Origin: Nocardioides sp. zg-1230
GTDB lineage: Bacteria; Actinomycetota; Actinomycetes; Propionibacteriales; Nocardioidaceae
Reading direction: 5' to 3'
DNA: 64,000 bases
Assembly: GCF_013155335.1 (NCBI RefSeq)
Contig: NZ_JABJQZ010000002.1
Span: 124,001-188,000, forward strand
The notes below the pieces were generated by a model. That model worked only from the letters and a program-made list of their open reading frames with translations, was not told the DNA's origin and ran no database searches. Position 1 is the stretch's first letter. The number at the start of each line of letters is the position of its first letter. Below, one piece after another: positions 1 through 8,296 of the stretch. Both the position numbers and the translations under genes were made by a program.

Positions 1-288
1 TCGCTCGTGCTGCCCCGCGATGCCGCGGGAGCGGTCGGCACCCCATCGACGCTCGTCCGTGAGGCGCACCGCCGCGGCCTCACCCTCCACGCCTGGACCG
101 TGCGCGCGGAGAACCGCTTCCTGCCGACCGACCTGCGGCGCGGCGACGCGCCCGACGCGCTCGGAGACATGGCGGGGGAGGTGCGGGCGCTGCTCGCCGC
201 GGGGGTCGACGGGGTCATCACCGACCACCCCGAGCAGGCGCTCGCGGTGCTCCGCGAGCGCGTGGGCCAGACCGCCTCGCAGCGGTGA
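1..288 (+). CDS. Glycerophosphodiester phosphodiesterase, C-terminal part
   Basis: This is the 3' end of a gene cut by the left edge; the reading frame is open from base 1. The residues seen match the C-terminal third of GlpQ/GDPD TIM-barrel enzymes, which hydrolyse glycerophosphodiesters to glycerol-3-phosphate and an alcohol. Two segments support this: LHAWTVRAENRFLPTDLR, which resembles the late barrel strand of GlpQ-type enzymes, and the terminal GVDGVITDHPEQAL segment typical of the last strand. The catalytic N-terminal residues are outside the window, so activity and export cannot be judged. The stop overlaps a GTG (285) that could start the next gene, but that gene has a better start at 324. 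Confidence 0.8.
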   Translation, partial: SLVLPRDAAGAVGTPSTLVREAHRRGLTLHAWTVRAENRFLPTDLRRGDAPDALGDMAGEVRALLAAGVDGVITDHPEQALAVLRERVGQTASQR

Positions 289-310
289 CAGGCAGGGCTT
301 CGCACCGGCG

Positions 311-316
311 TACGCT
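311..316 (+). promoter_or_regulatory. Leaderless -10 element (TACGCT)
   Basis: The hexamer TACGCT starts 13 bases before the GTG at 324. This fits the TANNNT-to-start spacing seen repeatedly in this window and suggests transcription begins at or next to that GTG. No convincing -35 box is visible. Confidence 0.45.
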
Positions 317-323
317 CGTCGTC

Positions 324-2039
324 GTGACGTACGCCGGTGCTGCCCCGACCGCGACCCCGACCGCGACCCCGACCGCCCTGCTCGAGCGGATCCGTGCCTC
401 CGTCATCGGCGACGACCAGGTGATGCAGGGCCCCTACGGTCCCCGCCGCGTCACCTACGCCGACTACACCGCGTCGGGCCGCAGCCTGACCTTCATCGAG
501 GACTTCATCCGCCACGAGGTGCTTCCCGCCTACGCCAACACCCACACCGAGGCGAGCGGCACCGGGCTCCAGACCACCCGGCTGCGCGAGGACGCCCGGC
601 GGATCATCCGCGACGCCGTCGGCGGTGACGACGACACGGTGGTCATCTTCTGCGGCTCCGGCAGCACGGCCGCGATCGACAAGATGATCGGCATCCTCGG
701 CCTGCGCATTCCGTGCGCGCTGGAGGACCGTCACCATCTCAGCGCCGCGATCCCCGCCGACCAGCGCCCCGTCGTGTTCATCGGCCCGTTCGAGCACCAC
801 TCCAACGAGGTGAGCTGGCGCGAGACCATCGCCGACGTCGTCACCATCCACGAGGACGCCGACGGCCGGGTCTCGCTGGAGCACCTGCGCGAGGAGCTCG
901 AGCGCCACGCCGACCGCCCGCTCAAGATCGGCTCGTTCTCAGCGGCCTCCAACGTCACCGGCATCGTGACCGACACCGAGGGCGTCGCCGACCTGCTCCA
1001 CGAGCACGGCGCCCTCAGCTTCTGGGACTTCGCTGCGTGCGCGCCCTACGTCGACATCGAGATGTACGGCCCGGGCACCTCCCGCAAGGACGCGATCTTC
1101 ATCAGCCCCCACAAGTTCATCGGCGGCCCCGGCACCCCGGGGGTGCTCGTCGTGCGCCGCGAGCTGATGGCCAACCGGGTACCGGTCGTGCCCGGCGGCG
1201 GGACGGTGATGTACGTCAACCCGACCGAGCACCGCTACCTCGACGACCCGGCCCACCGCGAGGAGGGCGGCACGCCCGCGATCGTCGAGTCGATCCGCGC
1301 CGGCCTGGTCTTCCAACTCAAGCAGGCCGTGGGCGTCGAGACGATCCAGGCCCACGAGGAGGAGCTGCTCCAGCGGGCCGTGGAGGCCTGGCGGGCCGAG
1401 CCGACGATCCAGATCCTCGGCAACCTCGACGCCCAGCGGCTCTCGATCGTGTCCTTCGTCGTCAAGGCACCCGACGGCACCTACCTCCACCACAACTTCG
1501 TCGTCGCGCTGCTCAACGACCTCTTCGGCATCCAGACCCGCGGGGGCTGCTCGTGCGCCGGGCCTTACGGCCACCGGCTGCTCGACATCGACCTCGACCA
1601 CAGCCATCGCTACGAGGAGCAGATCCGCGGAGGCTGCGAAGGCATCAAGCCGGGCTGGGTGCGGGTCAACTTCAACTACTTCGTCGACGAGGAGGTCTTC
1701 ACCTACGTCACCGAGGCCGTCCGCCTCGTGGCGCGCGAGGGGTGGCGCCTCCTCGGCGACTACCGCTTCGACCCGGCCACCGGTCTCTGGCACCACCGCA
1801 CGGGCCCCGTCGAGCCGCCGCTGCGCCTGGCCGACGTGAGCTACGCCGCCGACGGTGCGATGACCTACCCGCGGCACACGCAGACGGCCCCCGTCTCGGC
1901 GCTCCGTGAGCACCTCGACGAGGGCCGCGCGATCATGGCCGCCGCGTCTCCGCCCGACTGGTCCGACACCGCCCACCTCACGGAGGACTTCGACGACCTC
2001 CGGTGGTTCGCGCTGCCCGCCTGCTCGCTGGGGCCGTGA
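324..2039 (+). CDS. Aminotransferase class V-fold PLP enzyme
   Basis: A 571-residue PLP-dependent enzyme of the class V / cysteine desulfurase fold, probably cytoplasmic. The Schiff-base lysine is in the SPHKFIGGPGTPG segment near residue 264. Before it come a nucleotide-like FCGSGSTAAID loop and a FEHHSNEVSW segment that resembles the substrate/PLP pocket of selenocysteine lyase and cysteine desulfurase relatives. A GGCSCAGPYG loop near residue 410 carries a cysteine pair where desulfurases have their catalytic cysteine. The protein is longer than NifS/SufS enzymes (about 400 residues), with a C-terminal extension of unknown role. GTG 324 was preferred to GTG 285 because a TACGCT box lies 13 bases before it. 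The substrate cannot be named from sequence. Confidence 0.8.
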   Translation: MTYAGAAPTATPTATPTALLERIRASVIGDDQVMQGPYGPRRVTYADYTASGRSLTFIEDFIRHEVLPAYANTHTEASGTGLQTTRLREDARRIIRDAVGGDDDTVVIFCGSGSTAAIDKMIGILGLRIPCALEDRHHLSAAIPADQRPVVFIGPFEHHSNEVSWRETIADVVTIHEDADGRVSLEHLREELERHADRPLKIGSFSAASNVTGIVTDTEGVADLLHEHGALSFWDFAACAPYVDIEMYGPGTSRKDAIFISPHKFIGGPGTPGVLVVRRELMANRVPVVPGGGTVMYVNPTEHRYLDDPAHREEGGTPAIVESIRAGLVFQLKQAVGVETIQAHEEELLQRAVEAWRAEPTIQILGNLDAQRLSIVSFVVKAPDGTYLHHNFVVALLNDLFGIQTRGGCSCAGPYGHRLLDIDLDHSHRYEEQIRGGCEGIKPGWVRVNFNYFVDEEVFTYVTEAVRLVAREGWRLLGDYRFDPATGLWHHRTGPVEPPLRLADVSYAADGAMTYPRHTQTAPVSALREHLDEGRAIMAAASPPDWSDTAHLTEDFDDLRWFALPACSLGP

Positions 2040-2060
2040 CGGTCCCGGACCCGTGACGGG

Positions 2061-2375
2061 CTAGGCCCCGAGCTGCCGCCGGGAGGGCCAGACCGTCGCG
2101 GCGAGCCCGGCAGCGCCGGCCGCGAGCCACGGGATCGGCATCAGCCAGCGGAGCTCGGAGGTGTCGACGACATCGCCCTGCACGAGGGCCCACACCAGCA
2201 CCATGCCGGCGAAGGCGACGCCCATCACGAGGTGGCCGATGTTGACCGGGTGGAGGCCGGACGGCTTGGCGGGTGCGTCGAGCGGGCCCGTCATCGGCTC
2301 GTCGTACGGGCCGTAGGTGTCGAAGGTCGCGTCGAGGCCGTAGAGGTCGGCGTCGTCGTTGCGGTGCTCGGTCAT
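2061..2375 (-). CDS. Small two-helix membrane protein next to PspC gene
   Basis: A 104-residue protein with a polar acidic N-terminus and two hydrophobic segments (about residues 45-65 and 78-97), so probably an integral membrane protein. It is not recognised. It begins 11 bases after the PspC gene on the same strand, has a Shine-Dalgarno-like GAGGAGATCTGCC stretch before its ATG, and very likely forms an operon with PspC. Its function probably relates to that envelope module, but this is inference from position only. Confidence 0.65.
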   Translation of the reverse strand: MTEHRNDDADLYGLDATFDTYGPYDEPMTGPLDAPAKPSGLHPVNIGHLVMGVAFAGMVLVWALVQGDVVDTSELRWLMPIPWLAAGAAGLAATVWPSRRQLGA

Positions 2376-2386
2376 GGCAGATCTCC

Positions 2387-3682
2387 TCAGGCCGCTTCGC
2401 GGACGAGGATCTCGCCGCCGACCAGGTCGATGGTGATGGACATGTCCGGGACGTCGTCGCCGCCGTCGAGGAACCCGTCCTGGGTGATGTCGAAGCCGTC
2501 GCTGCGCTGGTCGAAGACCTGGCTCTGGCCGCCGACGACCTGGGTGCTGACGTCGACGTCCATCCCGTTCGGGACGACCACCTCGACCACGCCGCCGACC
2601 CCGTCGATGGAGATGTCGCGGCCGTCGAGCTCGTCGACGTCGGAGACGTCCGACAGGTCGAGGGTGAAGCGGCCGCCACCGAAGTCGTAGGCCTGGCGGA
2701 CCTCGCTCGCGTCGGTCGGCGCGTAGAAGTGGGTCTCGTCGCCGATGCTGCCGCCGACGGTCGCCGCGGCCGTGGCCAGCGCAGCGACCAGGCCGACGAG
2801 GATGAGTCCGCCGGCACGGCCGTAGAACGAGCCGACGACCAGCATCAGGGCGGTGATGCCGAGCGCGAGTGCGGGGTAGGCGCTGTCCGCGACCGGTACG
2901 CCGGCCACGTCGACGACGCCGAGGACGCCCTCGGCGAGGGCGATCAGCGCGAGCGTGAACCAGAACAGGATCGGTCCGCGCTTGCGCGGGTTGCGCGGTC
3001 GCCGCGGTCGGTCGTACGACGCCCACGGGCCGGCCGGGTCGTGGGCCGACACGGGTCCGTACGCCGGGTCGTACCCCGTGCCGTAGCCCGTCTCGTACCC
3101 GGCGCCGTGGCCCGGGTCGTAGCCCGCATAGCCGGCGGCCGGGTCGGCGCCCAGACCGCCGTCGTACGCCTGCGGCGTGGTGCCACCGGCCTGGGGCACC
3201 GACTGCTGCTTGCGGTGCAGGAACCACACGACGAGCGCGGCGCCGATGGCCAGCGGCCAGGGGAACCAGAACGCCCCCGCCCAGTCGCCGAGGGCCGCGA
3301 CGAGGGCGAGCACGCCCACGCCCACGAGGGCGATCGTGCGGCTGCGCTGGTCGAGGCCGAGGGGCTCGTCCGCGGTCCCCTCCTCGGGGACGAGGATCCA
3401 GGCGGCGACGTAGAGCAGGAGGCCGGCGCCGCCGAAGAAGACAGCCACCACGAGGGCCACGCGCACGATGATCGGATCGACATCGAGGTGGCGGGCGATG
3501 CCGCCGGCGACGCCGGCCACGTGCCGGTCGGTGACGCTGCGGCGCAGGCGGCCGAGGTCCTTCATCTCGTCGCGGGTGACCCGCGGTCCCGGCCGGGGCG
3601 GGGTGCCCGGGGCGGGATCTGTCGCCGCTGAGGATGACGGCGGGGAGGCGTCAGCGGGGTTCGGAGGGGTGGCGTTGTCCAT
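2387..3682 (-). CDS. PspC domain membrane protein with C-terminal adhesin-like region
   Basis: A 431-residue protein. After a Pro/Ala-rich cytoplasmic N-terminus, a PspC domain spans about residues 48-100, with the [22 protein letters not shown] signature and a hydrophobic helix ending LLLYVAAWILVPEEG. Several further membrane segments follow, a Gly/Tyr-rich repeat (YDPGHGAGYETGYGTGY) and an acidic C-terminal half with alternating hydrophobic residues like LiaF-type beta domains. PspC proteins take part in envelope-stress responses. In actinobacteria they sit beside PspC-fused histidine kinases, as here with the divergent gene at 3839. A GAGGAG ribosome site precedes the ATG. Its role as a sensor or modulator of that kinase is inference. 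Confidence 0.85.
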   Translation of the reverse strand: MDNATPPNPADASPPSSSAATDPAPGTPPRPGPRVTRDEMKDLGRLRRSVTDRHVAGVAGGIARHLDVDPIIVRVALVVAVFFGGAGLLLYVAAWILVPEEGTADEPLGLDQRSRTIALVGVGVLALVAALGDWAGAFWFPWPLAIGAALVVWFLHRKQQSVPQAGGTTPQAYDGGLGADPAAGYAGYDPGHGAGYETGYGTGYDPAYGPVSAHDPAGPWASYDRPRRPRNPRKRGPILFWFTLALIALAEGVLGVVDVAGVPVADSAYPALALGITALMLVVGSFYGRAGGLILVGLVAALATAAATVGGSIGDETHFYAPTDASEVRQAYDFGGGRFTLDLSDVSDVDELDGRDISIDGVGGVVEVVVPNGMDVDVSTQVVGGQSQVFDQRSDGFDITQDGFLDGGDDVPDMSITIDLVGGEILVREAA

Positions 3683-3838
3683 GGCTCAACTCTCCTCGTC
3701 ATCACCGCCGCGCACCATCGGGGACAGCCCTGATCCGCGTCCCGCGTTCCGGGCGTGGCTCCCGGGGTCCGGGTCAGGGTCGGCTCGGGGTCAGTCCTCA
3801 TGGTCGCGCACCTGCGCGCCTGCGACGATGGAGGCACG

Positions 3839-5221
3839 ATGAGCCACCCGACGCCCCCCGCACCCCCGTCGACGCCCCCGGCCGGCCACCCGGCTGCCCG
3901 GCCGCCGCGGGCGGGCGCGCCCCGTCGCGCCTACCGCGACATCTCGGCGCCGATCGCCGGTGGCGTCGCCGCAGGCCTCGCCCAGCACCTGGGCGTGCCC
4001 GTGCTGTGGGTGCGCGGCTTCTTCGTCGCCACCGCGTTCCTCGGCGGCTTCGGCCTCATGCTCTACGCCGGCCTGTGGATGTTCCTGCCGGCTGACCAGC
4101 ACTTCGAGGTCGGCGCCCCCGGTCTGGAGAGCGCCACCCGCACCGGCAAGCGACCGGGGCGGCGCTCGCGGCTGCGCGACGCCGGACCGGCGATCGCGCT
4201 GGGTGCCCTGTTCTTCGGGGTGGTCCTCGGCGTCGAGGGCATCTTCGGCCAGGGGGTCCTGTTCTGGCCCGTGGTCCTCGGCATCGCCGGCATCGGGTTG
4301 CTGTGGCGCCAGGCCGACGAGGCCCAGCGCGAGCGATGGACGGACTCCTCGGGGCGCATCGACCCCTTCCGGGCGATCTTCGGCAACGGAGGGTGGGCGG
4401 CGTACGCCCGCATCGCCGCCGGCCTCGGACTCATCGTCACCGCCCTCATCGTCTTCGCCGTCGCCGCCGGACAGGCCACGTTCGCCGTCCCGGTGCTCGT
4501 CGCAGGACTGCTCGGGCTGCTCGGCCTCGCCATCGTGGTCGGGCCGTGGGCGCTGCGCCTGGTCAGCGACCTCGGCGCCGAGCGCGCCGAGCGGGTCCGC
4601 ACCCAGGAGCGTGCCGACATGGCCGCCCACCTCCACGACTCGGTGCTGCAGACCCTCGCGCTCATCCAGAAGAACGCCCACGACGCCACCACCGTCGCCC
4701 GCCTCGCCCGCTCGCAGGAGCGCGACCTGCGCCAGTGGCTCTTCGAGGCCGACACCGCCGACGCGACGACGCTCGCCGGGGCGCTGAAGGAGATGGCAGC
4801 CGACGTCGAGTCGCAGCACCCCGTCGTCGTCGACGTGGTGACCGTCGGCGACTGCGACCTCGACGAGGCGCTCCGCCCGATCGTCCTCGCCGCCCGCGAG
4901 GCCGTGGTCAACGTCGCCAAGCACGCCGGCACCCAGCGGGCCGACGTCTACGCCGAGACCACCGCCGGGGCCGTCGACGTGTTCGTCCGCGACCGCGGCG
5001 CGGGCTTCGACCTCGGCGCCGTGGCCGGCGACCGCCACGGCGTGCGCAACAGCATCGTCGACCGGATGGCGCGCCACGGCGGCAGCGCGGACGTACGCTC
5101 GGCTCCCGGTGAGGGCACCGAGGTACGGCTCCACATGCCCCGCACCGGCCAGCGCGCCCACCCCGACCAGCCGCACGACCAGCCGCACGACCTGCCGCAC
5201 GATCCCGAGGAGACCCGATGA
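3839..5221 (+). CDS. PspC-domain sensor histidine kinase (NarL/LiaS type)
   Basis: A 460-residue membrane kinase. Residues 1-30 are Pro-rich. A PspC domain follows at about 31-88, then four or so membrane helices (about 115-240). The dimerisation/phosphoacceptor box AAHLHDSVLQTLALIQ has the likely phosphorylated His at 266. The ATPase domain has the N box EAVVNVAKHAGTQ, the DRGAGFDL loop and a GEGTEVRLHMP end. This is the HisKA_3/HATPase pairing used with LuxR-type regulators. It overlaps the regulator gene by four bases (ATGA), so the two are translationally coupled. ATG 3839 is chosen because the PspC domain starts soon after and GGAGG lies just before it. It probably senses envelope stress. 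Confidence 0.9.
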   Translation: MSHPTPPAPPSTPPAGHPAARPPRAGAPRRAYRDISAPIAGGVAAGLAQHLGVPVLWVRGFFVATAFLGGFGLMLYAGLWMFLPADQHFEVGAPGLESATRTGKRPGRRSRLRDAGPAIALGALFFGVVLGVEGIFGQGVLFWPVVLGIAGIGLLWRQADEAQRERWTDSSGRIDPFRAIFGNGGWAAYARIAAGLGLIVTALIVFAVAAGQATFAVPVLVAGLLGLLGLAIVVGPWALRLVSDLGAERAERVRTQERADMAAHLHDSVLQTLALIQKNAHDATTVARLARSQERDLRQWLFEADTADATTLAGALKEMAADVESQHPVVVDVVTVGDCDLDEALRPIVLAAREAVVNVAKHAGTQRADVYAETTAGAVDVFVRDRGAGFDLGAVAGDRHGVRNSIVDRMARHGGSADVRSAPGEGTEVRLHMPRTGQRAHPDQPHDQPHDLPHDPEETR

Positions 5222-5883
5222 CCCAGGCCCCCCAGACGCGTCCCGTGCGGGTCGTGCTGGTCGACGACCACGCGATGTTCCGCGCAGGGGTGCGCGCCGA
5301 GCTGGCCGCGAGCGGGGCCGGTGTGGTCGAGGTCGTCGGTGAGGCGGCCGACGCGGACGCTGCCATCTCCGTCGTACGAGAGCTGCAGCCGCAGGTCGTG
5401 CTGCTCGACGTGCACCTGCCCGGCGGGGGAGGGGTCGAGGTGATGCGCCGCCAGCCGTCGCCTGACACGCTCTACCTCGCGCTGTCGGTCTCCGACGCCG
5501 CAGAGGACGTCATCGGCACCATCCGAGGCGGCGCCCGCGGCTACGTCACCAAGACCATCACCGGTCCCGAGCTGGTCGATGCGATCACCCGGGTGGCCGG
5601 TGGGGACGCGGTGTTCTCGCCGCGGCTGGCCGGGTTCGTGCTCGACGCCTTCGCCGGGTCGATCGACGTGGCCGCGGTCGACGAGGACCTCGACCGGCTC
5701 ACCGAGCGCGAGCGGGAGGTGATGCGGCTGATCGCCCGTGGCTACGCCTACAAGGAGGTCGCGAAGGAGCTGTTCATCTCGGTCAAGACCGTCGAGACGC
5801 ACATGTCGTCGGTGCTCCGCAAGCTCCAGCTGTCGAGTCGTCACGAGCTGACGAAGTGGGCCTCCGACCGCCGTCTGCTCTGA
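5218..5883 (+). CDS. LuxR/NarL-family response regulator
   Basis: A 221-residue regulator. The receiver domain (about 8-125) has acidic DD at 16-17, the phosphoacceptor Asp64 in LLDVHLPGGGG, Ser/Thr in LALSVSD and the KT lysine switch in GYVTKTI. The helix-turn-helix (about 155-215) has LTEREREVMRLIARGYAYKEVAKEL followed by SVKTVETHMSSVLRKLQ. It overlaps the PspC kinase by ATGA and is its obvious partner. Targets cannot be seen, but the divergent PspC operon at 2061-3682 is a natural candidate. Confidence 0.93.
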   Translation: MTQAPQTRPVRVVLVDDHAMFRAGVRAELAASGAGVVEVVGEAADADAAISVVRELQPQVVLLDVHLPGGGGVEVMRRQPSPDTLYLALSVSDAAEDVIGTIRGGARGYVTKTITGPELVDAITRVAGGDAVFSPRLAGFVLDAFAGSIDVAAVDEDLDRLTEREREVMRLIARGYAYKEVAKELFISVKTVETHMSSVLRKLQLSSRHELTKWASDRRLL

Positions 5884-5980
5884 CGCGGGGACGCGCCCGT
5901 GCGGGTGGGCGACGATTGACAAGAGCAGGCGGAACCGGTGGGGTCGGGGGGTCCCATTCGCACTCGGAAGCGACCCTCCT

Positions 5981-7417
5981 GTGGCTGACTCGACCGCAAC
6001 CGTCCCCACGACCGACGACGACAACGGCCTCAAGAGGTCCATCACCGGCGCGCAGCTGTTCTTTTACACCCTCGGGGACGTGCTGGGTTCCGGCATCTAC
6101 GTCCTCATCGGACTGGTGGCGGCCGCCGTCGGCGGCGCGTTCTGGATCGCCTTCGCTGCCGGCGTCACCGTCGCGGCCATCACCGGAGCGGCGTACGCCG
6201 AGCTCGTGACGAAGTACCCCCAGGCGGCGGGCTCGTCGCTCTACGTCCAAAAGGCGTTTCGCAACAAGGCGCTCACATTCCTGGTCACCGTGTCCTTCCT
6301 GTCGGCGAGCTTCGCGGCCTCAGGCTCGCTGGCGGCCGGGTTCGCCTCGTACTTCGGCCAGCTCTTCGACGGCGGCGGCCCGCCGGCGCTGCTGGTCTCG
6401 CTGGTCTTCGTCGCCGTGCTGGTGGTCATCAACTACATCGGCATCACGGAGTCGGTCGTGATGAACATGCTCATGACCTTCATCGAGCTCAGCGGCCTGG
6501 TCATCGTGATGATCATCGGCATCTGGTACATCGCCGAGGGCAACGCGGACTTCGGCACGCTCACCGACATCAGCGTCTCCGGCAACCCGGCGCTCGCCGT
6601 CCTCGCCGGGGTGGCGCTCTCCTTCTTCGCGATGACCGGCTTCGAGAACACCGCCAACGTGGCCGAGGAGACCATCGACCCCTATCGGGCGTTCCCGCGC
6701 TCCCTCATCGGCGGCATGATCGTGGCCGGTGTGGTCTACGTGCTCGTGTCGATGGCCGCGGCGCTGACCGTGCCGACCGACAAGCTGGCCGATTCCGAGG
6801 TGGCGCTCCTCGAGGTGGTCAAGCAGGGGATCCTCCCGTTCTCCACCGACCTGATGACCACCATCTTCACCATCATCGCGCTCGTGGCCATCACCAACAC
6901 GACCCTCGTGACCCTGGTGACGCAGCCCCGCATCCTCTACGGAATGGCTCGCGAGGACGTCGTCCCCGGAGTCTTCGCCAAGGTCCACGCGAGCCGGCGC
7001 AGCCCCTGGGTGGGCCTGCTGTTCAGTGGCCTGGTGGTCGGCGGCCTGCTCGTCACCGGCACCCTCGTCACCGAGGCCGGCGGCAAGCTCGACCTCGTCA
7101 ACCGACTGGCCCTCGTCACGGTCGTCTTCCTGCTCGCGATCTACGCGCTCGTCATCGTGACGTGCCTGAAGCTGCGCGGACACGACGAGGACGAGCGGGC
7201 GTTCCGCGCCAGCACGCCGCTGTTGGTCGTGGGGCTGGTCGGCAACCTGGCGATCCTCTACTACGCCATCTACGACGACCCCGCGTCGCTCTACTGGTGC
7301 GCCGGGCTGCTCGCCGTCGGAGTGGTGCTCTACCTCGCCGAGCAGCTGTTCGGCAAGAGGGGCACCGGCTCGCGCACCCCCGACCTCGACGACTCCACCG
7401 CCACCAAGGAGGGCTGA
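5981..7417 (+). CDS. APC-family amino-acid permease
   Basis: A 478-residue integral membrane protein with about twelve hydrophobic segments. The first carries the APC signature LFFYTLGDVLGSGIYVLIG (unwound glycine-rich TM1), followed by AGVTVAAITGAAYAELVTKYPQAAGSS. The TM6-like FFAMTGFENTANVAEE segment matches substrate-binding TM6 of APC carriers. It probably imports amino acids or another cationic or small organic solute; the substrate is not predictable. GTG 5981 is the start consistent with the family's short polar N-terminus, although the ribosome site is weak. The universal stress protein begins one base after its stop, an arrangement often seen for transporters with a USP partner. Confidence 0.85.
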   Translation: MADSTATVPTTDDDNGLKRSITGAQLFFYTLGDVLGSGIYVLIGLVAAAVGGAFWIAFAAGVTVAAITGAAYAELVTKYPQAAGSSLYVQKAFRNKALTFLVTVSFLSASFAASGSLAAGFASYFGQLFDGGGPPALLVSLVFVAVLVVINYIGITESVVMNMLMTFIELSGLVIVMIIGIWYIAEGNADFGTLTDISVSGNPALAVLAGVALSFFAMTGFENTANVAEETIDPYRAFPRSLIGGMIVAGVVYVLVSMAAALTVPTDKLADSEVALLEVVKQGILPFSTDLMTTIFTIIALVAITNTTLVTLVTQPRILYGMAREDVVPGVFAKVHASRRSPWVGLLFSGLVVGGLLVTGTLVTEAGGKLDLVNRLALVTVVFLLAIYALVIVTCLKLRGHDEDERAFRASTPLLVVGLVGNLAILYYAIYDDPASLYWCAGLLAVGVVLYLAEQLFGKRGTGSRTPDLDDSTATKEG

Positions 7418-7418
7418 C

Positions 7419-7871
7419 ATGCACGTCATCGTCGCCACGGACGGCTCGCGCCAGTCGCTGGCCGCCGCCAAGCACCTCAAGTCCTTCGCCGACCCGACCA
7501 AGGTCACCGAGATCTCCGTCGTCGCGGTCATCCGGCCCCTGGCCTCGGTGGCTTTCGCCGACGACGTGTCCGAGCAGCAGTTCGACGGGTCGTTCCGCGA
7601 CGCCGCGCAGAGCGCGGTCGACACCATCGCTGCCGTGTTCGAGGGCTGGGGTCCGAAGGTCAACAAGCGCATCCGCAGCGGCTCGGCGGCCAACGAGATC
7701 ATCAAGGCCGCCAAGCAGTACGACGCCGGGCTGGTCGTGGTCGCGGCGGGCGGGCGCGGCCTCAGCGACGCGGTGCTCGTCGGCAGCACGGCACAGCGGG
7801 TGCAGCACTACGCGCCGTGCCCGGTGCTCGTCGTACGCCCTGCGCCGAAGCCGAAGAAGCACCGGGCCTGA
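7419..7871 (+). CDS. Universal stress protein (UspA domain)
   Basis: A 150-residue single UspA domain. It begins with HVIVATDGS (first strand and the nucleotide-binding Asp/Gly/Ser). Its C-terminal GGRGLSDAVLVGSTAQRVQHYAPCPVLVV matches the G-2x-G-9x-G(S/T) ATP-binding pattern. A GGAGGG site ends the permease gene, so the two are one operon. It probably binds ATP and modulates or accompanies the permease under stress; that link is inferred from position. Confidence 0.9.
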   Translation: MHVIVATDGSRQSLAAAKHLKSFADPTKVTEISVVAVIRPLASVAFADDVSEQQFDGSFRDAAQSAVDTIAAVFEGWGPKVNKRIRSGSAANEIIKAAKQYDAGLVVVAAGGRGLSDAVLVGSTAQRVQHYAPCPVLVVRPAPKPKKHRA

Positions 7872-7893
7872 TCGGCGGACGTCCCGCCTTCAC

Positions 7894-7899
7894 TAGGGT
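7894..7899 (+). promoter_or_regulatory. Leaderless -10 element (TAGGGT)
   Basis: TAGGGT begins 13 bases before the ATG at 7907, and there is no Shine-Dalgarno between them. Leaderless transcription is likely and supports that start codon. Confidence 0.5.
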
Positions 7900-7906
7900 G
7901 GGGCGC

Positions 7907-8260
7907 ATGGAGACCCTGCGGCTGGTGCTGCTCTTCGTCCACATCCTCGGCTACGCCGCCCTCCTCGGTGGCCTCCTCGTGCAGGTGCGCGACGACGACA
8001 AGCGGGTGAACTCGCTGATGCGCGACGGCTCCGGGACGGCGTTCCTCGCCGGGCTGCTGCTGGTGGGGGTGCTCGAGACCCTGGGCTCGCCCGACCACGC
8101 CAAGATCGGCGTCAAGTTCGCCATCGGCCTGGTCATCCTGGTGCTGGTGATGGTCAACATGCGCAAGCCGAGCATCCCGCAGGGGCTCTACTTCGGCCTG
8201 CTCGCGCTGACGATCGCCAACATCGCGGTGGCGGTCTTCTGGTCGCCCGCCCACGCCTGA
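7907..8260 (+). CDS. Small four-helix membrane protein
   Basis: A 117-residue protein with about four hydrophobic helices: METLRLVLLFVHILGYAALLGG, a helix around residues 45-58, FAIGLVILVLVMVNM, and a C-terminal LALTIANIAVAVFW. The first helix resembles small CopD/SirB-like or DUF2269-type membrane proteins, but no family is certain. The start is set by a TAGGGT box 13 bases upstream. It lies between the USP and pcrA genes, and pcrA has its own promoter-like hexamer. Confidence 0.75.
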   Translation: METLRLVLLFVHILGYAALLGGLLVQVRDDDKRVNSLMRDGSGTAFLAGLLLVGVLETLGSPDHAKIGVKFAIGLVILVLVMVNMRKPSIPQGLYFGLLALTIANIAVAVFWSPAHA

Positions 8261-8281
8261 TCGACTGTCACCGCCCCCGCA

Positions 8282-8287
8282 TAGGCT
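8282..8287 (+). promoter_or_regulatory. Leaderless -10 element (TAGGCT)
   Basis: TAGGCT begins 15 bases before the ATG of the helicase at 8297. No ribosome site lies between, consistent with a leaderless or near-leaderless transcript. Confidence 0.45.
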
Positions 8288-8296
8288 GGGGGCGAG

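Noticed and set aside
5916..5921. TTGACA as a -35 box for the amino-acid permease
   Set aside because: No TANNNT lies at 16-19 bases downstream, so it was not called as a promoter.
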